From NCBI GenBank assembly GCA_019310965.1, contig JAFDDG010000057.1:1-57259 (forward strand): DNA of 57,259 bases, written 5' to 3'. Shown piece after piece: positions 1 to 8,412 of the stretch. How positions within the stretch are numbered: the stretch's first letter is position 1; each line of letters opens with the position of its first letter. The position numbers were made by a program, and so were the translations under genes. This DNA comes from Deltaproteobacteria bacterium (GTDB lineage Bacteria; Myxococcota_A; UBA9160; SMWR01). The notes beneath the pieces are model-generated. The model was given only the letters and a program-made list of their open reading frames with translations, was not told the DNA's origin and did no database searches.

Positions 1-689
1 CCGAGGCCCCAGATCTCGCGCACGCCGCGCCGGGTTTCCCGCACGGCCAGCGGCGCGTTGGCGGCGATGGCATCCGCCGCGGCGAACGCACGCTCGAGCA
101 CCCGATCCGCCGGCACGATCTCGTTCACAAGCCCCACCGCTGCGGCGCGTTCCGCATCGATGGAGCGAGCCGTCAGCAACAGCTCGTTCGCGTGCACCCA
201 GCCGATCTGCTTCTGGAGGTAGACCGTCGAGTTGCCCGTCGGATACATGCCGAGCGCCACCTCCTCCAGGGCGAAGGTGGCGTGGGGCGCGGCGTAGCGC
301 AGCTCGCTCGCCAGCATCAGATCGAAGCCGCCGGCGCGCGCGTGACCGTTGATGGCGCACACCAACGGCTTGCGCAGATCGAAGCCGGCCAGGAGCGCCG
401 TCTGCACCGAGCGCAAACCCTCGAACTCCGCGGGATCGATGCGCTCGCCTCGGGCCAGACGCTGCGCAGCGGGAATGGTGGTGGTCATGTCCATGCCGGC
501 GCAGAAGACGCGCTCGCCGGCGCCGGTCAACACCGCCGCGCGGATGTCATCAGCCTCCGCGACGCGCCGCCAAGCCGCGGCGAGCTCGCCCAGCGTCACC
601 GGATCCAGGCTGTTGGCCTTTTCCGGCCGGTCGATGGTGACGAGCGCGACGTGCGGATGCGCTTCGGGAAATTCGAGACGTGCGGTCAT
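1..689 (-). CDS. enoyl-CoA hydratase/isomerase family protein (3' end cut by window edge)
   Basis: Crotonase-fold protein, probably hydrating a 2-enoyl-CoA in beta-oxidation. The reading frame opens at an ATG (687-689) preceded by a strong AGGAGG site and reads MTARLEFPEAHPHVALVTID. It continues with RPEKANSL, then a CAGMDMTT segment and AGGFDLMLASELRYA, which match the two crotonase oxyanion-hole regions, and then EVALGMYPTGNST. About 229 residues are visible of a usual ~260; the C terminus lies outside the window. Substrate cannot be told from sequence; family members also include isomerases and decarboxylases. Confidence 0.88.
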   Translation of the reverse strand, partial: MTARLEFPEAHPHVALVTIDRPEKANSLDPVTLGELAAAWRRVAEADDIRAAVLTGAGERVFCAGMDMTTTIPAAQRLARGERIDPAEFEGLRSVQTALLAGFDLRKPLVCAINGHARAGGFDLMLASELRYAAPHATFALEEVALGMYPTGNSTVYLQKQIGWVHANELLLTARSIDAERAAAVGLVNEIVPADRVLERAFAAADAIAANAPLAVRETRRGVREIWGL

Positions 690-946
690 GGTTGCCTCCT
701 CGCATCAGATCGGCGGCCGCGAAACGTTACCCCTCCCGCATGGGCCAACCCATTGCGCAGCATGCCGCCGGCGACGGCCTGTCGGGCGGCGTGCTCGAGA
801 TCGTCGTGGCGCTGGGTAGCTGCCAGAAGCGGAGCGGCCTGCAGAGGGAGAACTCCTCCGCGCGGACGATCGGATCGTGGAGACCGATGTGATGGAGATG
901 TCTCTCCAGCAGCTGAGCGAGCGCAGCCGGGCGTGTTGCGAATGCC

Positions 947-1114
947 CTAGCGCGAGAAGGTTCCCGCGGCACCTTCGACCACGAGGCCCGAATGCGGGGC
1001 GCACGAGGGGCCCGAAGAACTCCGAGCGGCACCAGCCGAGCAAGTGAACGCACACGCCACCACCAGCGCAGCCAGCGGAAGGCGCGCGGTGCGGACCACG
1101 CGTCGCAACGACAT
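947..1114 (-). CDS. possible small secreted protein (55 aa)
   Basis: The ATG at 1112-1114 has a good AGGAGG ribosome site just upstream. The 55-residue product begins MSLRRVVRTARLPLAALVVA, a basic N-region followed by a hydrophobic core and small residues (CSAGAA), so it looks like a signal peptide with a ~27-residue tail. No family recognised. It lies in a ~520-bp stretch (690-1207) between the hydratase and the large membrane protein where I see no other convincing gene. It could also be a chance frame in GC-rich DNA. Confidence 0.3.
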   Translation of the reverse strand: MSLRRVVRTARLPLAALVVACAFTCSAGAARSSSGPSCAPHSGLVVEGAAGTFSR

Positions 1115-1207
1115 TCGAGCCTCCTGAGGACGTGAAGCCGAGCACTGTGCGCGCACCGGGATTTCGAGTTTCGGCTGCCGCGGCGCGCAACTTGAGCACC
1201 AGCTGCA

Positions 1208-3034
1208 TCAGGGTGGCACTGTCTCGCCGCGACGGGTCACGAAGCGCACCAACACCCACTGGCGACCGGCACGAGCAGGCAGCGGCTCGATTTCGGGCGC
1301 CAGCGCTGCGACGCCGCCGTCGAGCCAGGCATCGACGATCGCGTGCCCGGTGCGTCCCCGGGCGAGCAGCTCCGCTTCCGCATCGATCACCAAGGAGCGC
1401 ACGTCGCGTTCGACGAGCCGTGCTCGTGCCACCTCCGGCGAAGTGCCCTTCATGAAGTAGAGCTCGCCGTTACGCTCCCAGAGCAGATTGTAGACGGGCT
1501 GCGTCATCCAGGAGACCGCACCCATGGGAATGCCGACCACCGGCTCCGCCTGGGCGACCATGCGACGCAGCGCGTCCTGCTCGGGAAAGCGCTCCCGCTC
1601 GTAGGCCCGCGGCGCACGCAGGGCCAGCACTCGGGGCACGAGCACCCGGGTCGCGAGCAGAGTCTGTTGCGCAGCGACCAGGAGCAGCACTGCGGCGAGC
1701 ACTCGGCGGGCGAAACCACCTGACGCCGCCAGCCGGTGCCCCCCCACCGCCGCCGCCACCGCGACCCAGGGCCAGAGCGGCGTGCCGAAGCGCGCCGCAG
1801 GAAGCGTCACGAAGAGCGGCACCAGGAGCGCAGCACACACCCCGAGCAACGCCCAGGTCGCCCGCGACAGCTTGGCCACGGCCAGCGGCGCCAGCGCCAG
1901 GGGCAGCGGTCCGAGCAGGCCGCTCACGTGCACGTTGCGCCCGAAAGTGAGGGATACGAGGTACTGGAGAAAGCCGGCCGGGTCGCGTGCAACCGGATAG
2001 TTTGCGGCACCGCGAAAGGCACGCAGCTCGAAGTAGCGCGGCTCGGCGGCGCCGGTGCCGAGCCAACCGCCCAGGAGCGGGAAGAAGGGATTGCCCGAGG
2101 TGAGCGCCGTCTTCAGGAACCAGGGGGCCGCCACGCCCACGAGCAGCGCGGCACAGCGCGCCTGCAGCGCCCAGGCGGGACGCCTTCCGCCGAGCCAGGC
2201 CAGCGCGAGGGCGGCGGGCACCAGGGCTGCGGCGTGCAGCTTGGCGTTGGCGGCAAAGGCGAGGCACAGCGCTGCCGCAGTGAGGTTGCGTTCGCTTCCG
2301 CCCCGGTTCCAGCGATCGACCAGCGCCAGCCCAGCGAAACCGTACGCTCCCACCCCGAGATCCACGTAGCTGCTCGGTGCCAGCTCGATCGTGAGCGGTG
2401 CTACCAGCACGAACGCTCCCGCCAGCGCACCGGCTCCCGCCGACGCGCGGCGCGACGCCTCGGCACGAACCAGGGCCGCGAGCGCCAGAGCGAACGCGGC
2501 CGAGACCGAGGCCGCCGCATCCGGATACCCCGACGTCACGGCCGGCACGTAGAGCAGATCGATGCCGGCGCGAAACTCTGCGTCGATGAAGCCCGGCAGC
2601 GCGCGGATGGGTCCCTCGGTCCAGGCGGCGACGAGCGGCAGGTGGTACTCGAAGCCGTCCCAGAACGTTTCTGGCCCCAGGGCCGCCGCGAAGAGCAGCG
2701 CTCCGAACGCGGCGGCGACCAACTCGAGCGGGCGCCACCAGCCACCGGGTGCGGCCGGCGCACCGCGTTGCTGGCCCGCCCAGTCGCGAAACGGCCAGAG
2801 CGCGGCAGCCACGGCACCCGCCGCCAACAGCGGCAGAGGAACGTCCAAGCTGCGCAGGAGCAAGATCGCGAGGGAGCAGACGCCGGTGCCGAAGAGCCAC
2901 GCCCAGGCCCAGCGCTCGGCGCCCACCGCCGCCGGCCCGAAGCGACGCGCGACGCGCAGGCCGACGCAGAGATAGGCGAAGCACGGCACCAACCCGGCCG
3001 ACAGCAGGCGCAGGATCTCGCTGGCTTCCCTCAA
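1208..3034 (-). CDS. polytopic membrane protein, GT-C glycosyltransferase-like
   Basis: A 608-residue integral membrane protein with about 12 hydrophobic helices through residue ~480, then a soluble C-terminal domain. An early loop carries ETFWDGFEYHLP, an acidic/aromatic/His arrangement typical of the first periplasmic loop of GT-C glycosyltransferases and DUF1420-like proteins. GT-C enzymes use polyprenyl-phosphate sugars at the membrane; that role here is inference. The start is a TTG (3032-3034) overlapping the stop of a small upstream membrane ORF, which suggests translational coupling. No glycan gene cluster surrounds it. Confidence 0.75.
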   Translation of the reverse strand: MREASEILRLLSAGLVPCFAYLCVGLRVARRFGPAAVGAERWAWAWLFGTGVCSLAILLLRSLDVPLPLLAAGAVAAALWPFRDWAGQQRGAPAAPGGWWRPLELVAAAFGALLFAAALGPETFWDGFEYHLPLVAAWTEGPIRALPGFIDAEFRAGIDLLYVPAVTSGYPDAAASVSAAFALALAALVRAEASRRASAGAGALAGAFVLVAPLTIELAPSSYVDLGVGAYGFAGLALVDRWNRGGSERNLTAAALCLAFAANAKLHAAALVPAALALAWLGGRRPAWALQARCAALLVGVAAPWFLKTALTSGNPFFPLLGGWLGTGAAEPRYFELRAFRGAANYPVARDPAGFLQYLVSLTFGRNVHVSGLLGPLPLALAPLAVAKLSRATWALLGVCAALLVPLFVTLPAARFGTPLWPWVAVAAAVGGHRLAASGGFARRVLAAVLLLVAAQQTLLATRVLVPRVLALRAPRAYERERFPEQDALRRMVAQAEPVVGIPMGAVSWMTQPVYNLLWERNGELYFMKGTSPEVARARLVERDVRSLVIDAEAELLARGRTGHAIVDAWLDGGVAALAPEIEPLPARAGRQWVLVRFVTRRGETVPP

Positions 3035-3174
3035 TGCACGAGCGCGAGCCCAAACTCACGCACGGCGAGGTAGAGAGCGACCACGGCCACGACCCAGATC
3101 AGAGCGACGCCGCGCAGAGCGCCGGAGAGCGCCACCGGCGCTCCGGCTCCGCGGTCTTCGTCTTCGCGATGCAC
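3031..3174 (-). CDS. small single-span membrane protein coupled to the GT-C-like gene
   Basis: A 47-residue frame opening with GTG at 3172-3174: a charged start MHREDEDRG, one clear transmembrane stretch (ALIWVVAVVALYLAV, about residues 24-38) and a short tail. Its TGA stop overlaps the TTG start of the next gene (TTGA), the same overlap style used elsewhere in this window, which favours a real coupled gene. The ribosome site is weak. Family unknown; it may be an accessory subunit of the downstream membrane protein. Confidence 0.45.
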   Translation of the reverse strand: MHREDEDRGAGAPVALSGALRGVALIWVVAVVALYLAVREFGLALVH

Positions 3175-3183
3175 GGACAAAAC

Positions 3184-3201
3184 ATCCCGGTTTGCCGGGA
3201 T
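3184..3201. promoter_or_regulatory. perfect inverted repeat in a divergent promoter region
   Basis: ATCCCGG-TTTG-CCGGGAT, two perfect 7-base arms around a 4-base loop, sits in the 82-bp gap between the minus-strand membrane genes and the plus-strand phosphatase operon. It could be an operator for one or both directions or an RNA hairpin in a leader. Function is inferred only from position and symmetry. Confidence 0.35.
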
Positions 3202-3256
3202 CTTCGCCAGCGTCGCCGTGCAGCGCCCTCGTGTAGACTCGCAGCTCGGAGGCGCG

Positions 3257-4519
3257 ATGGCGGACGCGACGCAGCTCGGGGCGGTCGATTTCGAGGGCGC
3301 ACTCGCGCTCCTCGCCGACATGACCCAGGACTTCGCCGAGGCAGGCGACCTGGGGAGCACGCTCGAGCGCGCGCTGGCCTCCATCGCGCAGCACGTGGGC
3401 TCCGCGGCCGGCTCTTTGTGGCTCATCGACGGCGAGGGGCACGAGATCATCTGCGTCGCCTGCGTCGGGCCAAACCCGATCAATGGGCTGCGATTGCCGG
3501 TCAACGAAGGCATCGTCGGCAAGAGCGTGCGCGAGAACGCCGTTCAGACGGTGCTCGATGTCGCCAACGACCCCGATTTCTCGCAGAAGATGGACGACGA
3601 GTCGGGCTTTCGTACGCGCTCGATCCTGTGTGCACCCATGTGCTTCAAGGACGACGCCATCGGCGCCGTGGAACTCATCAACAAGCGCAACGGCGACGGC
3701 AGGTTCATCTCGAGCGACGCTCACCTGCTGCAGGCATTGGCATCGGCGGCGGGCCTCGCGATCGCCAACGCCAAGCTCGCAGCGGCGCAGCTCGAGAACG
3801 AGCGGGTGCGCCGAGAGCTCGAGCTGGCCGCCGAGATCCAGCGCAACCTGCTGCCGGCGCCACGACCGGCGCCCTTCCCCATCTGTGGCGTCAACCTGCC
3901 GGCGCGCACGGTCTCCGGCGATTTCTTCGACATCCTGCCACTCGCGAACGCCCGCTTCCACTTCTGTCTCGGCGACGTCTCCGGCAAGGGCATGAACGCG
4001 GCGCTGCTGATGGCGAAGACGGCTAGCCTGTACCGGTGTCTCGCGCGGGACACGGTGATCCCATCGCAATTGCTCGAGCGCCTCAACGACGAGATCTGCG
4101 AGACCGCCACGCGCGGCATGTTCGTCACCATGGCGGCCGGGCTCTACGATGCGAACACCGGCAGCGTGTGCCTCGCAAACGCCGGCCACGAGCCACCGCT
4201 GTTGCACGCAGCCGACGGCAGTCTGACCGATTACGAGGCCCAGGCGCCGCCGCTCGGAATTCTTCCGGGCACCACGTTTCCCGAGGAGAACATTGCGCTG
4301 GCCGGCGGCTCCCTCTATCTCTGCTCGGATGGCCTCACCGAGGCGGGCATGGGGTCGGGGCAGGCCCTCGGCAGCGCGGGGTTGCGACGCCTGGTGCAGC
4401 GGCTCGCCGGCAAACCGGTGGCGGAGCGCATCCAGGCGATCGTCGCAGAGGTTTCCTCCCTCGAGCTGCGGGACGACCTGACCCTGCTCGCGGTGTCGGA
4501 CGAGGCGCGCACGGGGTGA
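3257..4519 (+). CDS. GAF domain PP2C-type (RsbU/SpoIIE) serine phosphatase
   Basis: A 420-residue cytoplasmic protein. Residues ~30-180 form a GAF sensor domain; ~205-415 a PPM/SpoIIE phosphatase with the expected metal-ligand segments SGDFFD, GDVSGKGMNA, SDGLTEA and RDDLTLL. Such enzymes dephosphorylate phosphoserine on STAS-domain antagonists; the GAF ligand is unknown. The ATG at 3257 follows GGAGG; an upstream in-frame ATG (3218) lacks support. It heads an operon: its TGA overlaps the GTG of an RsbW-like kinase and a STAS protein follows, completing a partner-switch set just ahead of Mla transporter genes. Confidence 0.92.
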   Translation: MADATQLGAVDFEGALALLADMTQDFAEAGDLGSTLERALASIAQHVGSAAGSLWLIDGEGHEIICVACVGPNPINGLRLPVNEGIVGKSVRENAVQTVLDVANDPDFSQKMDDESGFRTRSILCAPMCFKDDAIGAVELINKRNGDGRFISSDAHLLQALASAAGLAIANAKLAAAQLENERVRRELELAAEIQRNLLPAPRPAPFPICGVNLPARTVSGDFFDILPLANARFHFCLGDVSGKGMNAALLMAKTASLYRCLARDTVIPSQLLERLNDEICETATRGMFVTMAAGLYDANTGSVCLANAGHEPPLLHAADGSLTDYEAQAPPLGILPGTTFPEENIALAGGSLYLCSDGLTEAGMGSGQALGSAGLRRLVQRLAGKPVAERIQAIVAEVSSLELRDDLTLLAVSDEARTG

Positions 4520-4929
4520 GCAAACGACTCCTCGAGCGGCGTTTTGCCGCGGCGCCCGGCGAGCTCAAGGCGACACGGCACGCGGTCCAGCGGGCACTCG
4601 CCGACTTCGGTATGAGCGAAGCAGACGCGCGCGATGTCGTGATGGCCCTCGACGAAGCCTGCCAGAACGTGATCCGTCATGCCTACATAGAAGACGGCAG
4701 CGGAGAAATCGAGCTGGCAATCGAGCACGAGGGCGACACCCTGGTCTTCTGGCTCACCGACTGGGCACCGCGCATCGACCCGGTCCAGGTCCGGCCTCGG
4801 GATCTCGACGACGTGAGGCCGGGAGGTCTCGGAACGCACCTGATCCGCGAAGTGATGGATTCGGCCGATTTCGTCGAACCGCCCCCGGGCTGCGGGAATC
4901 TGTTTAGAATGGTCAAGCAGATCGCCTGA
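4516..4929 (+). CDS. RsbW-like anti-sigma-factor-type serine kinase (HATPase_c_2)
   Basis: A 137-residue stand-alone GHKL ATPase. The N-box is seen as DEACQNVIRHAY (Glu47, Asn51) and a second glycine box as PGGLGTHLI (~residues 102-110). The first G-box reads TDWAPRIDP rather than DxGxG, a variant I recall in small kinases of this family. It should phosphorylate a serine in the adjacent STAS protein. GTG start at 4516 overlaps the phosphatase stop (GTGA). No sigma factor gene is visible, so the usual output of such a kinase is missing here. Confidence 0.85.
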   Translation: MSKRLLERRFAAAPGELKATRHAVQRALADFGMSEADARDVVMALDEACQNVIRHAYIEDGSGEIELAIEHEGDTLVFWLTDWAPRIDPVQVRPRDLDDVRPGGLGTHLIREVMDSADFVEPPPGCGNLFRMVKQIA

Positions 4930-4949
4930 GAGCGATGTGGGGAGACAGC

Positions 4950-5270
4950 ATGGAGCATTCGGTCAGAGAGGAAGGAGGCGCGCTCGTCGCCAGCTTCTCG
5001 GGAGAGATCGACCTGGAGCACTCACCCGCCGCCCGCCAGGTGCTGCTCGACTGCGTGGGCCAGGGCAAGAAGGTGCTCGTGGACCTCTCCGGCGTCGGAT
5101 ACATCGACAGCTCCGGCGTGGCGAGCCTGGTCGAGGCCTTCCAGCGCGCCAAGAAGGGCGGCCTCGAGTTCGCCCTGGTGGCGGTGAACGACGGTCCCCG
5201 GCGCGTGCTCGAGTTGGCTCGGCTCGACAAGGTCTTCACCATCCACGACACCCTCGTGGACGGCCTCTGA
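4950..5270 (+). CDS. STAS-domain protein (anti-sigma antagonist / MlaB-like)
   Basis: A 106-residue single STAS domain. The diagnostic strand-helix VDLSGVGYIDSSGVASLVEA places a phosphoacceptor serine at Ser54 of the DSSG motif, as in SpoIIAA/RsbV. I chose the ATG at 4950 because GGGGAG is well spaced before it; an in-frame ATG at 4935 is possible. It sits between the RsbW-like kinase and mlaE. In E. coli the Mla complex contains a STAS subunit, MlaB, which binds MlaF, so this protein could be an RsbV-like switch, the transporter's MlaB, or both. Confidence 0.88.
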   Translation: MEHSVREEGGALVASFSGEIDLEHSPAARQVLLDCVGQGKKVLVDLSGVGYIDSSGVASLVEAFQRAKKGGLEFALVAVNDGPRRVLELARLDKVFTIHDTLVDGL

Positions 5271-5272
5271 GC

Positions 5273-6094
5273 ATGGCGCCGCCCGAAACATCGGGCTCGG
5301 CCCCGCTGCGTTTCGTCGAGGCAGTTGGCCGCAGCACGCTGCGTGCCGTCGAGCAGGTCGGCTTCGGCGCGACGCTCGTCGGCGACTCGGCCTACTGGCT
5401 GATCATGGGCCGCCGCCGCGGGCAGGTCGTGCGACCGCAGCCCGTGTTCGCCGAGATGATGGAGATCGGCATCCGCGCGATTCCGATCGTCACGATGCTC
5501 GCGGTCACGATCGGCATCATGCTGGCGATCCAGGGCATCTATCAGCTGAGCCGCTTCGGCGCCGAGACCCAGGTGGTGGTCGGCGTCGCATTCGGGATGA
5601 CCCGGGAGTTCGCGCCGCTCATCACGGGCATCCTCATCGCCGGGCGCTCGGGTTCCGCCCTGGCCGCCCGTCTCGGCACCATGACGATCAACCAGGAGAT
5701 CGACGCGCTCGAGGTGATGGGTGTGAACCCGACACGCTTCCTCGTGGTGCCGAGCCTGGTGGCGATGCTGATCATGTTGCCCGCACTGGTGGTCTGGGCC
5801 GACATCGTGTCTCTGCTGGGTGCCGGACTCTACATCTCGGCCGAGCTCGGCATGAACATGTCCACGTACGTGGATCAGACGCTCGAGCTGCTGTCGGCCG
5901 GCGACCTGCTGCACGGGCTCGAGAAGAGTCTGATCTTCGCCGTGCTCATCACGACGATCGGCATCGCGGACGGCGCCTCGGTCGAAGGCGGCGCCGAGGG
6001 CGTCGGCCGCGTGACCACCAACGCCGTGGTGCACGGCATCACTGCGATCGTGCTCACCGACATGATCTTCGCCTTCGCGACGACCCGGAGCTAA
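5273..6094 (+). CDS. mlaE: MlaE-family ABC transporter permease
   Basis: A 273-residue inner-membrane permease of the MCE/Mla phospholipid (or sterol) transport family. It has an amphipathic N-terminal region and about five to six hydrophobic segments, with the conserved core GREFAPLITG-like stretch (seen as TREFAPLITGILIAGRSGSA) and EIDALEVMGVNPTRFLVVP, which is characteristic of MlaE. It starts two bases after the STAS stop and is followed within two bases by the ATPase gene, so all are almost certainly one transcript. Lipid direction and substrate are not decided by sequence. Confidence 0.93.
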   Translation: MAPPETSGSAPLRFVEAVGRSTLRAVEQVGFGATLVGDSAYWLIMGRRRGQVVRPQPVFAEMMEIGIRAIPIVTMLAVTIGIMLAIQGIYQLSRFGAETQVVVGVAFGMTREFAPLITGILIAGRSGSALAARLGTMTINQEIDALEVMGVNPTRFLVVPSLVAMLIMLPALVVWADIVSLLGAGLYISAELGMNMSTYVDQTLELLSAGDLLHGLEKSLIFAVLITTIGIADGASVEGGAEGVGRVTTNAVVHGITAIVLTDMIFAFATTRS

Positions 6095-6096
6095 AT

Positions 6097-6915
6097 TTGG
6101 CCACCAGCAGCACCGACGCACCCACCGCCATCCTGGTTCGCGACCTGGTGACTCATTACGGCGACCGCGAGATCCTGCACGGCATCGACATGGAGGTCCG
6201 ACAGGGCGAAATCATGGTGATCATGGGCGGCAGTGGCTCGGGCAAGACGACCTTGCTGCGCCACCTGCTCGGCCTCGAGAAGGCCACCTCCGGCTCGGTG
6301 CAGCTGTTGGGCCGCGAACTCACGGAGCTCGACGAATCGGGTATCTACGAGGTGGGCAAGAAGATCGGCGTGGCGTTCCAGAGTGGCGCATTATTCAGCT
6401 CCATGTCCGTGGGCGAGAACGTAATGCTGCCGTTGGTGGAGCACACCCGGCTCGACCGCGAGACCATGGAAATCATGATGCGCATGAAGCTCGAGATCGT
6501 GAAGCTCGCGGGCTTCGAAGATCTCATGCCTGCGGAGCTCTCGGGCGGCATGATCAAGCGCGCCGCCTTCGCGCGGGCCGTGGTGATGGATCCTGTGGTC
6601 CTGTTCGCAGACGAGCCTTCCGCCGGCCTCGACCCGGTCGTGTCGCGCTCCCTCGACGAGCTGATCCTCAACCTGCGGGACGCCCTCGGCATGACCATCG
6701 TCGTGGTGACCCACGAGCTCGAGAGCGCCTTCAACATCGCCGACCGCATCACCATGCTCGATCAGGGCAACATCCTGACGATCGGAACGGTCGACGATGT
6801 GCGAAGCAGCGACAACGTACGCGTGCAGCACCTGCTGAATCGCTGCTTCGAAGAAGAGGTACTCGACCCGGACGCCTACCTGGCCCGGCTGGTGGGCGAA
6901 GGCCGGAGAGCCTGA
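6097..6915 (+). CDS. mlaF: MlaF-family ABC transporter ATP-binding protein
   Basis: A 272-residue ABC ATPase pairing with the adjacent MlaE. Walker A is GGSGSGKTT (~residues 46-54), the signature is LSGGMIKRAAFARA with the Met-Ile-Lys variant typical of MlaF, and Walker B is VVLFADEPSAGLDP, followed by a switch His in VVVTHEL. It starts with TTG at 6097, only two bases after the permease stop. MlaF-type ATPases drive lipid movement between membranes through MlaE and an MCE protein, here the next gene. Confidence 0.94.
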   Translation: MATSSTDAPTAILVRDLVTHYGDREILHGIDMEVRQGEIMVIMGGSGSGKTTLLRHLLGLEKATSGSVQLLGRELTELDESGIYEVGKKIGVAFQSGALFSSMSVGENVMLPLVEHTRLDRETMEIMMRMKLEIVKLAGFEDLMPAELSGGMIKRAAFARAVVMDPVVLFADEPSAGLDPVVSRSLDELILNLRDALGMTIVVVTHELESAFNIADRITMLDQGNILTIGTVDDVRSSDNVRVQHLLNRCFEEEVLDPDAYLARLVGEGRRA

Positions 6916-6919
6916 CACA

Positions 6920-7789
6920 ATGAAGAACGACAAGCGCAACTACATCGTCGTTGGCAGTTTCGTGATCGCAATGGTCACGGCACTGACCGTATGGATCACG
7001 CTGCTCTCCGACCGCACCGGTCCGACGGACACCTACTACGTCGTGTACGAGAACGTCGCGCAGCTGAAGAGCGGCGGCCAGCTCCAGTACGAGGGCTACG
7101 CGGTGGGTTTCATCCACACGATCGAGCCACAGCAGCGCGATGGCGAGCTGGTGTTCCGGGTGACGGTGCATGTGAAACGGGACTGGCCGATTCCGGTGGA
7201 TAGTCAGGCAGCGATCGTGACCGGCATCTTCGAGGCCGCGGTCATCGATATCGCGGGGGGCAGCAAATCCGAGCTGCTGGTGCCGGGCTCCGAGATCTCG
7301 TCCCGAGAATCCGGGGACCTCTTCGCTCTGGCCAACGAGGCCGCGGCCAAGATCGGCGGCATCCTCGACGATATCGCGGAACGCGCGCCGGTGATGCTCG
7401 AGAACGTCGAAACCGTATCGACCGATCTGCGGCTGGCCATGGAACAGATCAACGACCTGCTCGACCGAGAGAACGTCGGCCGCATCGACCGCATCCTGAC
7501 CAATGTGGAGGGCGCCACGGGCGACTTGAATCAGCTGCTCGACGCCCTGCGCGATGCGGGAGAGAACGTGAACGAGCTGGTGAAGAACCTCGACCGCCTG
7601 CTCGACGAGGAGGACGGCGACCTCTCCGAGGCAATCGACGACGTGCGGCACACCACCGCCGCCCTGGCCAGCCACATCGACGCGATCACGGCGAATCTCG
7701 AGGACGCGACGCGCAACGCCAACGAGTTCAGCAAGCAGATCCGCGAGAACCCGGGTGTGTTGCTCCGCGGCCGGGAGACCGGAGAGTGA
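6920..7789 (+). CDS. mlaD: MCE-family (MlaD-like) substrate-binding protein
   Basis: A 289-residue protein with an uncleaved N-terminal membrane anchor (~residues 8-28), an MCE domain (~40-120) and a long helical, coiled-coil-prone C-terminal half rich in heptad-like segments. MCE proteins form a periplasmic hexameric lipid channel; the long helical tail is longer than in E. coli MlaD and is more like LetB/Mce1-type tails, possibly making a tube across the periplasm (inference). It follows mlaF by four bases and its stop overlaps the next start. Confidence 0.92.
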   Translation: MKNDKRNYIVVGSFVIAMVTALTVWITLLSDRTGPTDTYYVVYENVAQLKSGGQLQYEGYAVGFIHTIEPQQRDGELVFRVTVHVKRDWPIPVDSQAAIVTGIFEAAVIDIAGGSKSELLVPGSEISSRESGDLFALANEAAAKIGGILDDIAERAPVMLENVETVSTDLRLAMEQINDLLDRENVGRIDRILTNVEGATGDLNQLLDALRDAGENVNELVKNLDRLLDEEDGDLSEAIDDVRHTTAALASHIDAITANLEDATRNANEFSKQIRENPGVLLRGRETGE

Positions 7790-8412
7790 TGGGCCCGCCG
7801 CTCCGCCGCCGGCCCGTGCGCGGGGCGCAGCTCGCCGTGTGGCTGCTGGCGGCGAGCTTGTGCGCGTGCATCGCGGGCCCGGCGCCGCGGGACCATTTCT
7901 ACCGCGTCGAAGTGGCGGCGCCCGCCGCCGGCAATGTCCAGCTTCCCGGCACGCTCGAGGTGGAGCGCTTCGCCAGCGACGACACGTTGCGCAAGCGCGG
8001 CTTGCTGAAGAGCACACCCGGCAGCCCGGAGGTGACACCCTACACCTACCACCGCTGGGTCGACTCGCCGACGCTGCTGCTACAGCGCGCTCTGGCAGAC
8101 TACCTGCGGGCTGCAACGGTCGCGGGGCAGGTCGTGACTCCCGACGCCGGAGCCACCGAGGACTGGCAGGTGACCGGCTACCTGCGACAGCTCGACTTCG
8201 TGCTCGACGACGCGCCCCGGGTGCGCGTCGAGATCGAGCTGCGCATGCGACACCGAGCCGGCGACGACCTGGTGGCGCAGCGGATCTACGCGGCGGAAAG
8301 TGCTGCCGGGGCCGCGACCCCCGAGGCAGCGGCCCGCGCCTTCTCACTGGCGATCGGTGCTGTCTTCGCGGAGTTCACGTCCGACCTGCGCGCAGCGGCC
8401 GCCGCACATTGA
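7789..8412 (+). CDS. PqiC/YmbA-like ABC-transport auxiliary lipoprotein
   Basis: A 207-residue predicted outer-membrane lipoprotein: an Arg-rich N-region, hydrophobic core AVWLLAASLCAC, then a lipid-modified Cys and GPAPRDHFYRVE. The fold pattern (short beta segments, a WVDSPTLLLQRALADYL helix and a late ATPEAAARAFSLAIGAV helix) is that of the auxiliary lipoprotein family found beside MCE genes, which receives the MCE conduit at the outer membrane. ATG 7789 overlaps the mlaD stop (TGATG); a GTG three bases earlier is an alternative start. Confidence 0.82.
   Translation: MGPPLRRRPVRGAQLAVWLLAASLCACIAGPAPRDHFYRVEVAAPAAGNVQLPGTLEVERFASDDTLRKRGLLKSTPGSPEVTPYTYHRWVDSPTLLLQRALADYLRAATVAGQVVTPDAGATEDWQVTGYLRQLDFVLDDAPRVRVEIELRMRHRAGDDLVAQRIYAAESAAGAATPEAAARAFSLAIGAVFAEFTSDLRAAAAAH

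Noticed and set aside
1736..3073. Plus-strand open frame opposite the GT-C-like gene
   Set aside because: Arg/Gln/Glu-rich mirror of a membrane-protein gene; no ribosome site or motif.
4516..5270. Calling the kinase/STAS pair a plain sigma-factor control module
   Set aside because: No sigma factor gene is adjacent and the STAS gene is two bases from mlaE, so a transporter link is at least as likely; left open as a finding.
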